DNA of 34,171 nucleotides from Ignavibacterium sp. (GCA_023511695.1 JAIMAZ010000002.1:1-34171), one strand, 5' to 3'. Positions 23,823 to 30,892 are shown, counted from the stretch's first letter. Translations and numbers: made by a program. Notes: generated by a model from the sequence alone, not told the origin.

Positions 23823-24932
23823 ATGAAAATAGAAAAGATAGAACTCCGCCACATTAAAATGGAATTAGTTTCTCCATTCACAACATCAATGGGAACTGAA
23901 TATGATGAAGAACATATTATTGTCCGCGTTGATGCTGAAGGAATTACCGGTTGGGGAGAATGCGTTGCAGAATCCACTCCGTTTTACTCCTACGAAACAG
24001 TTTCAACAGCGTGGCACATCTTGCAGGATTTTTTAATTCCATCAATTCTTGGCAAAAATATTTCCAGCATTGATGAAGCCATTCAGCTTTACTCAAAAGT
24101 ACGTGGACACAGAATGGCAAAAGCCGGACTTGAAGCAGCTTTGTGGGATGTATTTGCCAAATCAAAAAATATTTCCCTTTCAAAAATGTTGGGTGGAACA
24201 AGAAATAAAATTGATGTCGGAGTAAGCATTGGAATTCAAAATTCTATTCAAGAACTCATCAAAAAAGTTGAAGGTTATCTTGCAGAAGGTTATAAAAGAA
24301 TAAAAATCAAAATCGCACCTGGCAACGACATTCGATTTGTTCAAGCATTACGAAAAGAATTTCCCAATATCTTGCTTCAGGTTGATGCTAACTCTGCTTA
24401 TGAGTTGAAACATATTGATTTGTTTAAGCAGATGGATGCATATAATCTATTATTGATTGAACAACCTCTTGGTTATGATGATATCTATGAACACTCCAAA
24501 CTGCAGAAAGAATTAAAAACACCTATTTGTCTTGATGAAAGCATTCACTCGCTTGCTGATACTCGTGCTGCAATTGAATTAGAAAGCTGCAGAGTTATAA
24601 ATATAAAACCCGGACGAGTTGGAGGCTTTACAGAATCAAAGCTAATACACGATTATTGCGCATCTAAAAATATTCCTGTTTGGTGCGGCGGAATGTTAGA
24701 AAGCGGAATTGGACGCGCAGGAAATGTTGCTCTTGCTTCACTACCAAACTTTTCTTTGCCTGGAGATATTTCCGCAAGCAAACGTTACTACAAAGAAGAT
24801 ATTGTTGAACCGGAATTTGTTGTTAATAAAGATGGCACAATGGATGTTCCAGTCAAGCCTGGAATTGGTGTAGAAGTAAATATGAAAATGCTGGAGAAGG
24901 TTACAGTTAAGAAAAAAGAATTTAAGGCGTAG
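23823..24932 (+). CDS. menC: Enolase-superfamily o-succinylbenzoate synthase / N-acylamino-acid racemase
   Basis: A 369-aa cytoplasmic enzyme of the muconate-lactonising subgroup. The catalytic lysine pair is in RIKIKIAPG (Lys161 and Lys163), the metal ligands are Asp188 (QVDANS), Glu213 (IEQP) and Asp238 (CLDES), and the second catalytic lysine is Lys262 (NIKPG). The C-terminal stretch CGGMLESGIGRAGNVALASL followed by PNFSLPGDISASKRYY is the hallmark of the MenC-type-2 / N-acylamino-acid racemase branch. Members make o-succinylbenzoate for menaquinone, racemise N-succinyl amino acids, or both. No other menaquinone gene is in the window and the neighbours are peptidases, so racemisation of amino-acid derivatives is plausible; the symbol reflects the family only. 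The stop codon is followed at once by a 9-bp stem-loop. Confidence 0.85.
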   Translation: MKIEKIELRHIKMELVSPFTTSMGTEYDEEHIIVRVDAEGITGWGECVAESTPFYSYETVSTAWHILQDFLIPSILGKNISSIDEAIQLYSKVRGHRMAKAGLEAALWDVFAKSKNISLSKMLGGTRNKIDVGVSIGIQNSIQELIKKVEGYLAEGYKRIKIKIAPGNDIRFVQALRKEFPNILLQVDANSAYELKHIDLFKQMDAYNLLLIEQPLGYDDIYEHSKLQKELKTPICLDESIHSLADTRAAIELESCRVINIKPGRVGGFTESKLIHDYCASKNIPVWCGGMLESGIGRAGNVALASLPNFSLPGDISASKRYYKEDIVEPEFVVNKDGTMDVPVKPGIGVEVNMKMLEKVTVKKKEFKA

Positions 24933-24952
24933 GGACAGGGCTTGCCCTGTCC
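24933..24952 (+). terminator. Stem-loop directly after menC
   Basis: GGACAGGGC (24933-24941) and GCCCTGTCC (24944-24952) form a perfect 9-bp stem with a 2-nt loop beginning at the base after the menC stop. No T-tract follows (GTTACAAA), so termination is uncertain; it also belongs to the GTAGGGA-type intergenic repeats. Confidence 0.5.
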
Positions 24953-25009
24953 GTTACAAAGGCTAGTGTTAGATATTCTAAAATTAAAAATTGTAAAAGC
25001 AATTCTACA

Positions 25010-25040
25010 GGAAGGGCAATCCGTCAACTGACGAACTTCC
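25010..25040 (+). repeat. Nested palindromic repeat
   Basis: GGAAG (25010-25014) and CTTCC (25036-25040) flank TCCGTCAACTGACGA (25020-25034), a diverged copy of the perfect palindrome at 23771-23786. The outer part, read on the minus strand, begins TGTAGGGGAAG, like the GTAGGGA repeats that follow menC. Confidence 0.6.
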
Positions 25041-25080
25041 CCTACAAAATTTATATTTGTATTTATGAACCAAAACAAAA

Positions 25081-25146
25081 ATCGGTGATAAAGTGAATAT
25101 GAAAATGTTGGATAAGGTTACGGTAAAAAAAGAATTTAAGGTGTAG
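25081..25146 (+). pseudogene. Diverged duplicate of the menC 3' end
   Basis: Read in frame from 25081, this stretch gives IGDKVNMKMLDKVTVKKEFK then V and a TAG stop, matching the last residues of MenC (IGVEVNMKMLEKVTVKKKEF, then KA). Several differences are silent or conservative, such as CTG/TTG and ACA/ACG. The copy is followed, like menC itself, by TAGGGA and a stem-loop. Nothing upstream in this frame extends it, so it is a remnant rather than a gene. Confidence 0.8.
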
Positions 25147-25147
25147 G

Positions 25148-25167
25148 GATCGGACTCCTGTCCGATC
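25148..25167 (+). terminator. Stem-loop with T-tract between menC and rrf2
   Basis: GATCGGAC (25148-25155) and GTCCGATC (25160-25167) form a perfect 8-bp stem with a TCCT loop, followed by TGTTATTTTTC on the plus strand. It is the best terminator candidate for the plus-strand gene group and separates it from the convergent suf operon. Confidence 0.6.
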
Positions 25168-25210
25168 TGTTATTTTTCAAGCGTAATGGACAAGAGTTCA
25201 TACCCTACGA

Positions 25211-25678
25211 TTAAGATTTATCTAATTCTTCACTGAGGTTTGTTACAAGAATTTCAACTTGCTGCTCACTGCCAAGTAAATCCTGCAAAGAAATTTTGCT
25301 TAGTAATCCGTCAAGCATTGTTTGAATTGTTTTCCATAAAGAACGAAGTGAACAATCAATTGAGTTTGTGCAGATATTTTCTACTCCTGCGTGTAATTCA
25401 CAAAAAGAAGATTCATACAATTTTCCACCAAGAGCAGTTAAAACTTCTCCAACTAAAATATCTTTTGCAGGACGAGTAAGCTTGTATCCACCTGTTTGTC
25501 CGCGTGAACTTTCAACAAATCCGGCAAGACGAAGTATCCGCAAAATCTTTGCAACATTTGCTTCACTTAAACCTTCAAGTTCGCTTAGTTCGGGAATAGT
25601 CATTCCGTTATCGGAGCGATCTTTTCCGATTCTAAGCAAAAGTCTTAAACCATATTCTTCTTGTGTACTAAATTTCAT
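25211..25678 (-). CDS. Rrf2-family (IscR-like) Fe-S regulator
   Basis: A 155-aa winged-helix regulator. The N-terminus MKFSTQEEYGLRLLLRIG and the motif GLSEANVAKILRILRLAGFV plus SSRGQTGGYKLTRP are typical of Rrf2 proteins. Three cysteines, Cys93, Cys103 and Cys109 (FCELHAGVENICTNSIDCS), occupy the region where IscR-type proteins bind a [2Fe-2S] cluster, though the spacing (9 then 5 residues between) is wider than in E. coli IscR. It is the last gene of the suf operon in this window, following the bacilliredoxin-like gene after a 138-bp gap packed with palindromic repeats. It probably senses Fe-S status and controls the suf promoter; the 20-bp palindrome at 32384-32403 is a candidate target. 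Confidence 0.9.
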   Translation of the reverse strand: MKFSTQEEYGLRLLLRIGKDRSDNGMTIPELSELEGLSEANVAKILRILRLAGFVESSRGQTGGYKLTRPAKDILVGEVLTALGGKLYESSFCELHAGVENICTNSIDCSLRSLWKTIQTMLDGLLSKISLQDLLGSEQQVEILVTNLSEELDKS

Positions 25679-25690
25679 TTATTTTTTTGC

Positions 25691-25727
25691 GTCATTGCGA
25701 TCCCGACTTGTCGGGAGAAGCAATCTG
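25691..25727 (-). repeat. Nested palindromic repeat (GTCATTGCGA type)
   Basis: GTCATTGCGA at 25691-25700 and GAAGCAATCTG at 25717-25727 flank a perfect 16-bp inverted repeat TCCCGACTTGTCGGGA (25701-25716, 7-bp arms around a TT-type centre). Confidence 0.65.
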
Positions 25728-25742
25728 TTTTATTACTCGACC

Positions 25743-25807
25743 GTCACTCTTTGACAGGCTCAGAGTGACATTGAATTCTTGTCATACAGAGCTTGTCGAA
25801 GTATGAC
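25743..25807 (-). repeat. Two opposed palindromic repeats
   Basis: The first unit (25743-25769) has stem GTCACTCT / AGAGTGAC around TTGACAGGCTC. The second (25781-25807) has stem GTCATAC / GTATGAC around AGAGCTTGTCGAA. Their cores (TTCGACA-GCTC versus GAGCTTGTCGAA) are in opposite orientation. They fill the gap between the bacilliredoxin-like gene and rrf2. Confidence 0.75.
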
Positions 25808-25816
25808 ACTAAAATG

Positions 25817-26350
25817 CTATGCTTTAAACAACGGAATTTTTGAACCACACTGTTTTGCATATTGTACTTGTGCAAATTGTTCCGGTGTAATTGAAGGACC
25901 TTTTGCACTGCAATATTTATTAAATACCTGAATAAGTGTGTTTGCAATTTGCTCTGCACTATATCCTTCGATATCCATCCTTCGCATAAAATAAATCAGC
26001 TCGCCGTTTTTAAATAATGCAACACTTGGTGATGAAGGAGGAAATCCTTTAATGTATTGTCTTATTCTATCAACTGCATCACGCTCCTGACCTGCAAAAC
26101 CAGTGTAAAGTTTATCGGGAATTATATCGTTCTGCAATGCAAGTGAAACTCCCGGTCTTGCACTACCTGCAGCGCATCCGCAAACTGAGTTAATCATTAC
26201 TAAAACAGTTTTATCATCTTTAACGTTAATTGCTTCATCAACCTGTTCGGGTGTAAGCAATTCGGTGAAACCAACTGCAATTAATTCATCTCGCATTGGT
26301 TGTACTGCGTCCTGGTCATACATTGGTGGACGTGAACTTATGTTAAACAT
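25817..26350 (-). CDS. BrxA/BrxB (YphP/YqiW) family bacilliredoxin
   Basis: A 177-aa cytoplasmic thioredoxin-fold protein. The active site is INSVCGCAAGSARPG with the CGC motif at Cys57-Gly58-Cys59, diagnostic of the BrxA/BrxB family (formerly DUF1094); the opening PPMYDQDAVQPMRDEL and FPPSSPSVALFKNGELIYFM are also family hallmarks. Family members reduce protein-bacillithiol mixed disulfides. The protein is some 30 residues longer than the usual ~145 aa, with a C-terminal extension carrying extra cysteines. Shine-Dalgarno AAGGAG precedes the ATG. Located between sufT and the Rrf2 regulator in a suf operon, it may protect or repair thiols used in Fe-S assembly; that role is inferred from context only. 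Confidence 0.9.
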   Translation of the reverse strand: MFNISSRPPMYDQDAVQPMRDELIAVGFTELLTPEQVDEAINVKDDKTVLVMINSVCGCAAGSARPGVSLALQNDIIPDKLYTGFAGQERDAVDRIRQYIKGFPPSSPSVALFKNGELIYFMRRMDIEGYSAEQIANTLIQVFNKYCSAKGPSITPEQFAQVQYAKQCGSKIPLFKA

Positions 26351-26402
26351 TTTCTGCTCCTTTTTATTTTAATTTCTTAAACAAATTTATAAGCCCGAAT
26401 TT

Positions 26403-26490
26403 GTCATTTCGAATCCGAATTTAGTCTGTGAGAAATCTTCTCTTATTTTAGGCACAGATTTTTCTCGCTCGGAGACCCATTTGAAATGAC
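26403..26490 (-). repeat. 88-bp inverted-repeat element between sufT and the bacilliredoxin gene
   Basis: GTCATTTC (26403-26410) and GAAATGAC (26483-26490) are perfect inverted ends. The interior (TGTGAGAAATCTTCT, GGCACAGATTTTTCTCG, GGAGACCC) contains further partial inverted matches (AGAAATCT / AGATTTTTCT). It is non-coding and of the GTCATTTCGA type of intergenic element. Confidence 0.65.
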
Positions 26491-26498
26491 TACTGTTT

Positions 26499-26819
26499 TT
26501 ATAAAAAACCTAATTCCAATTTTGCTACTTCAGACATCATATCTTTATTCCAAGGTGGATTCCAAACAATTTCAACCTTAACATCATTTACTTCAGGAAC
26601 GGCCTTGACTTTTTCTTCAACTTCAAGTGGTAAAGATTGAGCAGCCGGACACATTGGTGAAGTAAGCGTCATTTTTATTTTAACATTGTTATTGTCATCA
26701 ATTGCAACTTCGTAAATTAGCCCGAGTTCAAAAATGTCCACCGGAATTTCCGGATCATAACAGGTTTTTAATGCCTGAATTATTTTCTCTTCGAGTTCTT
26801 GTTTTGTTATTTGTGTCAT
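26499..26819 (-). CDS. sufT: SufT-like MIP18/DUF59 Fe-S assembly factor
   Basis: The ATG at 26817-26819 is chosen over an in-frame GTG two codons upstream, giving 106 residues (MTQITKQELEEKIIQAL...). The DUF59 (MIP18) fold is shown by CYDPEIPVDIFELGLIYEV (about 19-37), MTLTSPMCPAAQSLPLEVEE with the conserved cysteine, and the C-terminal VEIVWNPPWNKDMMSE. SufT proteins act as auxiliary factors in Fe-S cluster maturation, especially under high demand. The gene lies 104 bp after sufU; that gap holds two palindromic repeats. It is still on the suf transcript by strand and order. Related PaaD/MIP18 proteins are possible alternatives, but suf context supports SufT. Confidence 0.9.
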   Translation of the reverse strand: MTQITKQELEEKIIQALKTCYDPEIPVDIFELGLIYEVAIDDNNNVKIKMTLTSPMCPAAQSLPLEVEEKVKAVPEVNDVKVEIVWNPPWNKDMMSEVAKLELGFL

Positions 26820-26834
26820 AATCACTTTGTCTTG

Positions 26835-26870
26835 CTGAACTTACCTACCTGCCGGACAGGCAGGTTTCAG
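26835..26870 (-). repeat. Nested palindromic repeat (CCTGCCGG type)
   Basis: ACCTGCC (26847-26853) and GGCAGGT (26859-26865) form a 7-bp stem around GGACA. It is embedded in a weaker outer repeat CTGAAC (26835-26840) / TTCAG (26866-26870). Confidence 0.6.
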
Positions 26871-26893
26871 TATCTCTTTTTTATATTTTAAAG

Positions 26894-26914
26894 ATCCCGA
26901 AACAAGTTCGGGAT
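26894..26914 (-). repeat. Palindromic repeat before sufU end
   Basis: ATCCCGAA (26894-26901) and TTCGGGAT (26907-26914) form a perfect 8-bp stem around ACAAG, 10 bp from the sufU stop. On the minus strand the sequence reads GTCATCCCGAAC..., another member of the GTCAT-type repeats. Confidence 0.65.
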
Positions 26915-26923
26915 GACGGAAGT

Positions 26924-27382
26924 TTATTCCGTTACAACTTTTTCATTTTTATTGTGTAAAGCACTTAGCATAGTATGCCAAGCTAATGAAGCACATTTTA
27001 CCCGAGCAGGGAATTCTCTTACACCCGCGAAGACAGCAAGCTTTCCTAAATTTTCCATGTCCGGTTTATCGCCAAGTTTATCAGTAACCAGATCGTGAAA
27101 GTTGTTAAAAAGTTTTTCTGCTTCTTCAACTGTTTTACCCTTAAGCATCGATGTCATCAAAGAAGCTGATGCTTTGGATATTGCACAACCGGAACCCTGA
27201 AAAGAAATATCCTGGATTATGTTGTTTTTATCAATTTTCATATACACAGTAACATTATCGCCGCAAAGAGGATTATAACCTTCTGCAAAGTTTGAAGCGT
27301 CTTCAATCTTGCGGAAATTTCTTGGTGCTTTATTATGATCGAGTATAACCTGCTGATACAGCTCTCTTAATTCCTGTTCCAT
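26924..27382 (-). CDS. sufU: SufU-type Fe-S scaffold / sulfurtransferase
   Basis: A 152-aa cytoplasmic protein of the IscU fold. The three conserved cysteines are Cys40 (YNPLCGD, followed by Asp42), Cys66 (GSGCAISKAS) and Cys130 (RVKCASLAW). The roughly 20-residue insertion between the second and third cysteine regions (KLFNNFHDLVTDKLGDKPDME) is characteristic of SufU rather than IscU. SufU binds zinc and accepts persulfide sulfur from SufS for transfer to SufBCD. Its ATG overlaps the sufS stop (TAATG, one base shared at 27382), indicating translational coupling with its enzyme partner. Confidence 0.93.
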   Translation of the reverse strand: MEQELRELYQQVILDHNKAPRNFRKIEDASNFAEGYNPLCGDNVTVYMKIDKNNIIQDISFQGSGCAISKASASLMTSMLKGKTVEEAEKLFNNFHDLVTDKLGDKPDMENLGKLAVFAGVREFPARVKCASLAWHTMLSALHNKNEKVVTE

Positions 27383-28641
27383 TAACCAAATACCTCCAGA
27401 ATTTTTTTCAGTCCTCTAATCAGTACATCAACTTCCTCAAAAGTATTATACATTCCAAATGAAGCTCTTGATGTAGCCGGAATTCCGTATCTATCCATTA
27501 TCGGCTGAGTGCAATGGTGACCGGTTCTAATAGCTACACCTTCAAAATCCAGAAATGTTCCTACATCGTGAGGATGAACATTCTCTAAAACAAAAGAGAG
27601 AACACTGATTTTATTTTTTGATGTTCCGATTATTCTTAAACCCTTTAGTTCAGATATTTTTTCTGTTGCGTATTCAAGCAATTCGTTTTCATATCTGGCA
27701 ATTTTATCAAGTCCGGTTTTTCCAACATAGTCAATGGCAGCACCAAGCCCGATTGCGCCGGCAATGTTTGGTGTACCTGCTTCAAATTTGTAAGGCAGTT
27801 CATTGTATAAAGTTTTTTCAAAAGTAACTTTCGAAATCATATCTCCGCCGCCCTGATAAGGAGGCATAGAATCGAGATGATTTACTTTACCGTAAAGGAT
27901 ACCAATTCCTGTTGGGCCGTATAGTTTGTGCCCACTAAATGCAAGAAAATCACAATCAAGTTCCTGAACATCAATTTTTAAATGATTAACTGCCTGAGCA
28001 GCATCAAGTAAAACAGGAACATTAAACGAATGAGCAACTTCAATAATTTTTTTTACAGGATTGACAGTTCCTAATGAGTTTGATGCATAAACCACAGAAA
28101 CAAATTTTGTTCTTTCGTTGATCATTTTTTCAAACTCTTCGAATATCAATTCTCCGCTATCATCAATTGGAATTACACGTAACTTTGCTTTTTTTTCTTC
28201 GCAGATTAATTGCCAGGGAACTATGTTTGAATGATGTTCCATGTGCGAAATTATAATCTCATCGCCTTCATTAAAATTTTTTCTTCCATAGGATTGAGCA
28301 ACAAGATTGATTGATTCCGTGGTACCTCTTGTAAAAATTATTTCGTTCTTGCCCAGAGCATTGATAAATTTCTTAATTTTTATGCGAGCACTTTCATAAG
28401 CTTCGGTAGCTTCCTGACTTAATGCGTGAACACCACGATGAATGTTTGCATTCATCGTGTAGTAATACTTTTCGAGTTCCTTCAAAACCTGAAGAGGTTT
28501 TTGTGTGGTTGCTGCATTATCAAGATAAACAAGAGGTTTACCATGAACAACTTGTTTAAGGATAGGGAAGTCTTCTCTGATGCGATTTACATCGTAAACC
28601 GTATTAACAGAAGGCAAAGCAGCATCAGACTTGATAGACAT
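27382..28641 (-). CDS. sufS: SufS cysteine desulfurase
   Basis: A 419-aa PLP enzyme of the class II (SufS/CsdA) desulfurases. YLDNAATTQKP (39-49) starts the conserved domain; TRGTTESINLVA binds the cofactor phosphate; Lys239 in FSGHKLYGPTGIG forms the Schiff base; and Cys377 in RTGHHCTQP is the persulfide-forming cysteine, on the short active-site loop typical of group II enzymes. It converts cysteine to alanine and passes the sulfur to SufU. The N-terminal ~20 residues are a slightly longer leader than usual. It lies 9 bp after sufD and is translationally coupled to sufU. Confidence 0.95.
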   Translation of the reverse strand: MSIKSDAALPSVNTVYDVNRIREDFPILKQVVHGKPLVYLDNAATTQKPLQVLKELEKYYYTMNANIHRGVHALSQEATEAYESARIKIKKFINALGKNEIIFTRGTTESINLVAQSYGRKNFNEGDEIIISHMEHHSNIVPWQLICEEKKAKLRVIPIDDSGELIFEEFEKMINERTKFVSVVYASNSLGTVNPVKKIIEVAHSFNVPVLLDAAQAVNHLKIDVQELDCDFLAFSGHKLYGPTGIGILYGKVNHLDSMPPYQGGGDMISKVTFEKTLYNELPYKFEAGTPNIAGAIGLGAAIDYVGKTGLDKIARYENELLEYATEKISELKGLRIIGTSKNKISVLSFVLENVHPHDVGTFLDFEGVAIRTGHHCTQPIMDRYGIPATSRASFGMYNTFEEVDVLIRGLKKILEVFG

Positions 28642-28650
28642 TTTATTTCC

Positions 28651-29967
28651 TTATTGATTAAATCTTTTTGAAATTATTTCTTCAAGATAATCTCGCAGAG
28701 CTTCTATTCTGATAGATTTTATGACATCGCTTGCAAATGCATGAATCAGCATTGCAGTTGCAGCTTCTTCACCAATGCCTCGGGTTTTAAGATAAAATTT
28801 TGCTTCTTCATCAAGTTTACCAACAGTAGCTCCGTGCGAACATTTCACATCATCAGCAAAAATCTCAAGCTGAGGTTTTGAATTCATTACTGCATCATCG
28901 GAGAGAAGTATTGAATTATTTTCCTGAAATGCATTCGTTTTTTGTGCGTCCGGTCTTACCATTACTTTTCCATTAAAAACACCACGAGCTTTATCCTGTA
29001 ATATTCCTTTATAATGTTCGTAACTATTGCAATATGGTTTTGCATGGTCAATCATTGTGTGAGCATCAAAAAATTGTTCATCATCAATCATAAATAAACC
29101 ATTAAGCATTGATTCGCCACCTTCGCCGTTGAATCTGGTAGTAAATTCATTTCTTGAAAACTCTGCACCAGTTGAAATCAGATGAGATGAAAAGTTACTG
29201 CTTCTTTCCTGATCAACTTCCATTCTTGAAATGTGAAAAGATTTCTTGCTTTCTTCCTGAAGTTTTATGTGATCTAAATTTGCATTTTCACCAACGAACA
29301 TTTCAGTAACTGTATTGTTAAGATAAACACCATCGCCAATCGATGTATAATGCTCAATGACAGTGACCTTTGAGTTATCTTCAGCAATGAAAAGATTTCT
29401 CGGTTGAGTTACAAACTTATCCTGTGTTGTTTTGTTGATAAAAATTATGTGGATCGGTTCTTCGACTATTTTGCCTTTGGGAACAAAAACAAATGCTCCA
29501 TCTTTAGTATAAGCAGAATTCAAAGCAGTGAAAAGATTATGAGAATCTTCTGCATATTTGCCAAAATGTTTCATCAGAGCAGGATGATTCTTTTTAATGG
29601 CATCAGATAAACTTCCAACTTCCACAGATGAAGGTAAATCATTTAATCTCGATAAATCATTTCTGAATTCACCATTAACAAAAACAAGCAGATGATGTTC
29701 TAATTTATCAAACAGGAAGTTATTAACTTCTTCAGTTGATAAATCTGCCTTATGAGGAATTACACTAAAATTATGTTTGATTATTGGAGAAATGTTAGTG
29801 TATTTCCATTCTTCATCTTTAGTAGTCGGAAGATTCATCTCGGAGAATTTGGATAAAGCTTCCTTTCTTATTTGATGAAAGGAAGTAGTTTTTTCTCCGT
29901 TAAGACTTTTTTCAAATGTTTTATAGTTCGAAATGAACCATTCTTTAAAATCGATGTTACTCATCAT
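28651..29967 (-). CDS. sufD: SufD Fe-S assembly protein
   Basis: A 438-aa member of the SufB/SufD family. Recognition comes from DEEWKYTNISPI (55-66), the beta-helix core, and the C-terminal FADDVKCSHGATVGKLDEEA followed by FYLKTRGI and AFASDVI, which are the standard SufD end motifs including the conserved histidine. SufD pairs with SufB and SufC in the SufBC2D scaffold, acting in iron delivery and cluster assembly in the cytoplasm. A second Met directly follows the first, so the start may be one codon later; GGAAGTG upstream supports this area. It lies 8 bp after sufC. Confidence 0.94.
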   Translation of the reverse strand: MMSNIDFKEWFISNYKTFEKSLNGEKTTSFHQIRKEALSKFSEMNLPTTKDEEWKYTNISPIIKHNFSVIPHKADLSTEEVNNFLFDKLEHHLLVFVNGEFRNDLSRLNDLPSSVEVGSLSDAIKKNHPALMKHFGKYAEDSHNLFTALNSAYTKDGAFVFVPKGKIVEEPIHIIFINKTTQDKFVTQPRNLFIAEDNSKVTVIEHYTSIGDGVYLNNTVTEMFVGENANLDHIKLQEESKKSFHISRMEVDQERSSNFSSHLISTGAEFSRNEFTTRFNGEGGESMLNGLFMIDDEQFFDAHTMIDHAKPYCNSYEHYKGILQDKARGVFNGKVMVRPDAQKTNAFQENNSILLSDDAVMNSKPQLEIFADDVKCSHGATVGKLDEEAKFYLKTRGIGEEAATAMLIHAFASDVIKSIRIEALRDYLEEIISKRFNQ

Positions 29968-29975
29968 TCACTTCC

Positions 29976-30740
29976 TTAAACAGTTACTTCTGCTTTATTA
30001 TTTTTTACCCAATCATAACCTTTTTCTTCAAGTTCAAGTGCCAATTCTTTTCCACCTGATTTTACAATTTTACCCTGATAAAGAACATGCACATAATCGG
30101 GAACAATGTAGTTCAGTAATCGCTGATAGTGAGTTACCACAATTATTGCATTATCTTTTGAGCGAAGTTTATTAACACCGTTTGCTACTATTCTTAATGC
30201 ATCAATATCAAGTCCTGAATCAGTTTCATCAAGAATTGCAAGCTTAGGATTTAATACTGCCATCTGAAATATTTCATTTCGTTTCTTTTCTCCGCCGGAA
30301 AATCCTTCATTAACAGAACGACTTAAAAATTTCTGATCGAGTTCAACAAGTTTACTTTTTTCTTTAAGTAATTCTAAAAATTCCATCGCATCAAGTTCTT
30401 CTTCACCACGATACTTTCTTATTTCATTCACGGCTGTTTTTAATAAGTTAGTGTTACTCACACCGGGAATTTCAACAGGATATTGGAATGCTAAAAAGAC
30501 TCCTTCTCTTGCACGATCTTCCGGTGAAAGTTCGAGAAGATTTTTACCATTGTACCAAATTTCACCTTCGGTAACTTCATATTCTTCTCTTCCGGCTAAT
30601 ACTGATGCAAGAGTAGATTTGCCCGAACCATTAGGGCCCATAATTGCGTGAACTTCACCTGCATCAACCTTTAAATTTATACCTTTAAGAATTTCGTTTC
30701 CTTCAATTCTTGCGTGTAAGTTTTTTATTTCTAATAACAT
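29976..30740 (-). CDS. sufC: SufC ATPase
   Basis: A 254-aa ABC-type ATPase. Walker A is GPNGSGKST (35-43), the signature is FSGGEKKRNEI (147-157, the SufC-specific form), Walker B is LAILDETDSGLD (168-179) and the switch histidine is in VTHYQRLLNYI (His204). SufC drives conformational change of the SufBC2D complex, not transport. A good Shine-Dalgarno (AGGAG) precedes the ATG. It is separated from sufB by 152 bp of repeats, an unusually long gap for this normally tight gene pair. Confidence 0.96.
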   Translation of the reverse strand: MLLEIKNLHARIEGNEILKGINLKVDAGEVHAIMGPNGSGKSTLASVLAGREEYEVTEGEIWYNGKNLLELSPEDRAREGVFLAFQYPVEIPGVSNTNLLKTAVNEIRKYRGEEELDAMEFLELLKEKSKLVELDQKFLSRSVNEGFSGGEKKRNEIFQMAVLNPKLAILDETDSGLDIDALRIVANGVNKLRSKDNAIIVVTHYQRLLNYIVPDYVHVLYQGKIVKSGGKELALELEEKGYDWVKNNKAEVTV

Positions 30741-30775
30741 TTTTTCTCCTTTATTTCCTGTTCAAAACTTGTTTT

Positions 30776-30882
30776 GGGCTAAAGCCCTTGAAATTATTTG
30801 TTCATTGTCCCACGACTTAAAAGTCGTGGCTATTTTAATCCTTCCCCTTTGGAGAAGGTTTGCCTGCCTGCAGATACGCAGG
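30776..30882 (-). repeat. Cluster of palindromic repeats between sufB and sufC
   Basis: Three units occur: GGGCT/AGCCC (30776-30787); CCACGACTT/AAGTCGTGG (30810-30829, a 9-bp stem with AA loop); and CCTTCCCC...GGAGAAGG (30840-30858) joined to an inserted unit CCTGC/GCAGG (30867-30882) before GGTGAGG. Stem-loops here could act as partial terminators or protect upstream sufB mRNA. Confidence 0.7.
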
Positions 30883-30892
30883 GGTGAGGTTT

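Noticed and set aside
25368-25754. 128-aa open frame on the plus strand
   Set aside because: It is antisense to the Rrf2 regulator, is rich in Ser/Pro as expected of a shadow frame, and runs into the palindromic repeats.
26403-26490. Riboswitch or structured ncRNA upstream of the bacilliredoxin-like gene
   Set aside because: It is downstream of sufT and just upstream of that gene, but the inverted ends and GTCATTTCGA start fit the intergenic repeat type, and I see no known riboswitch core.
23692-26914. Possible CRISPR array
   Set aside because: The repeats differ from each other, are palindromic through their whole length, are irregularly spaced and sit in gene gaps; there are no regular spacers and no cas genes.
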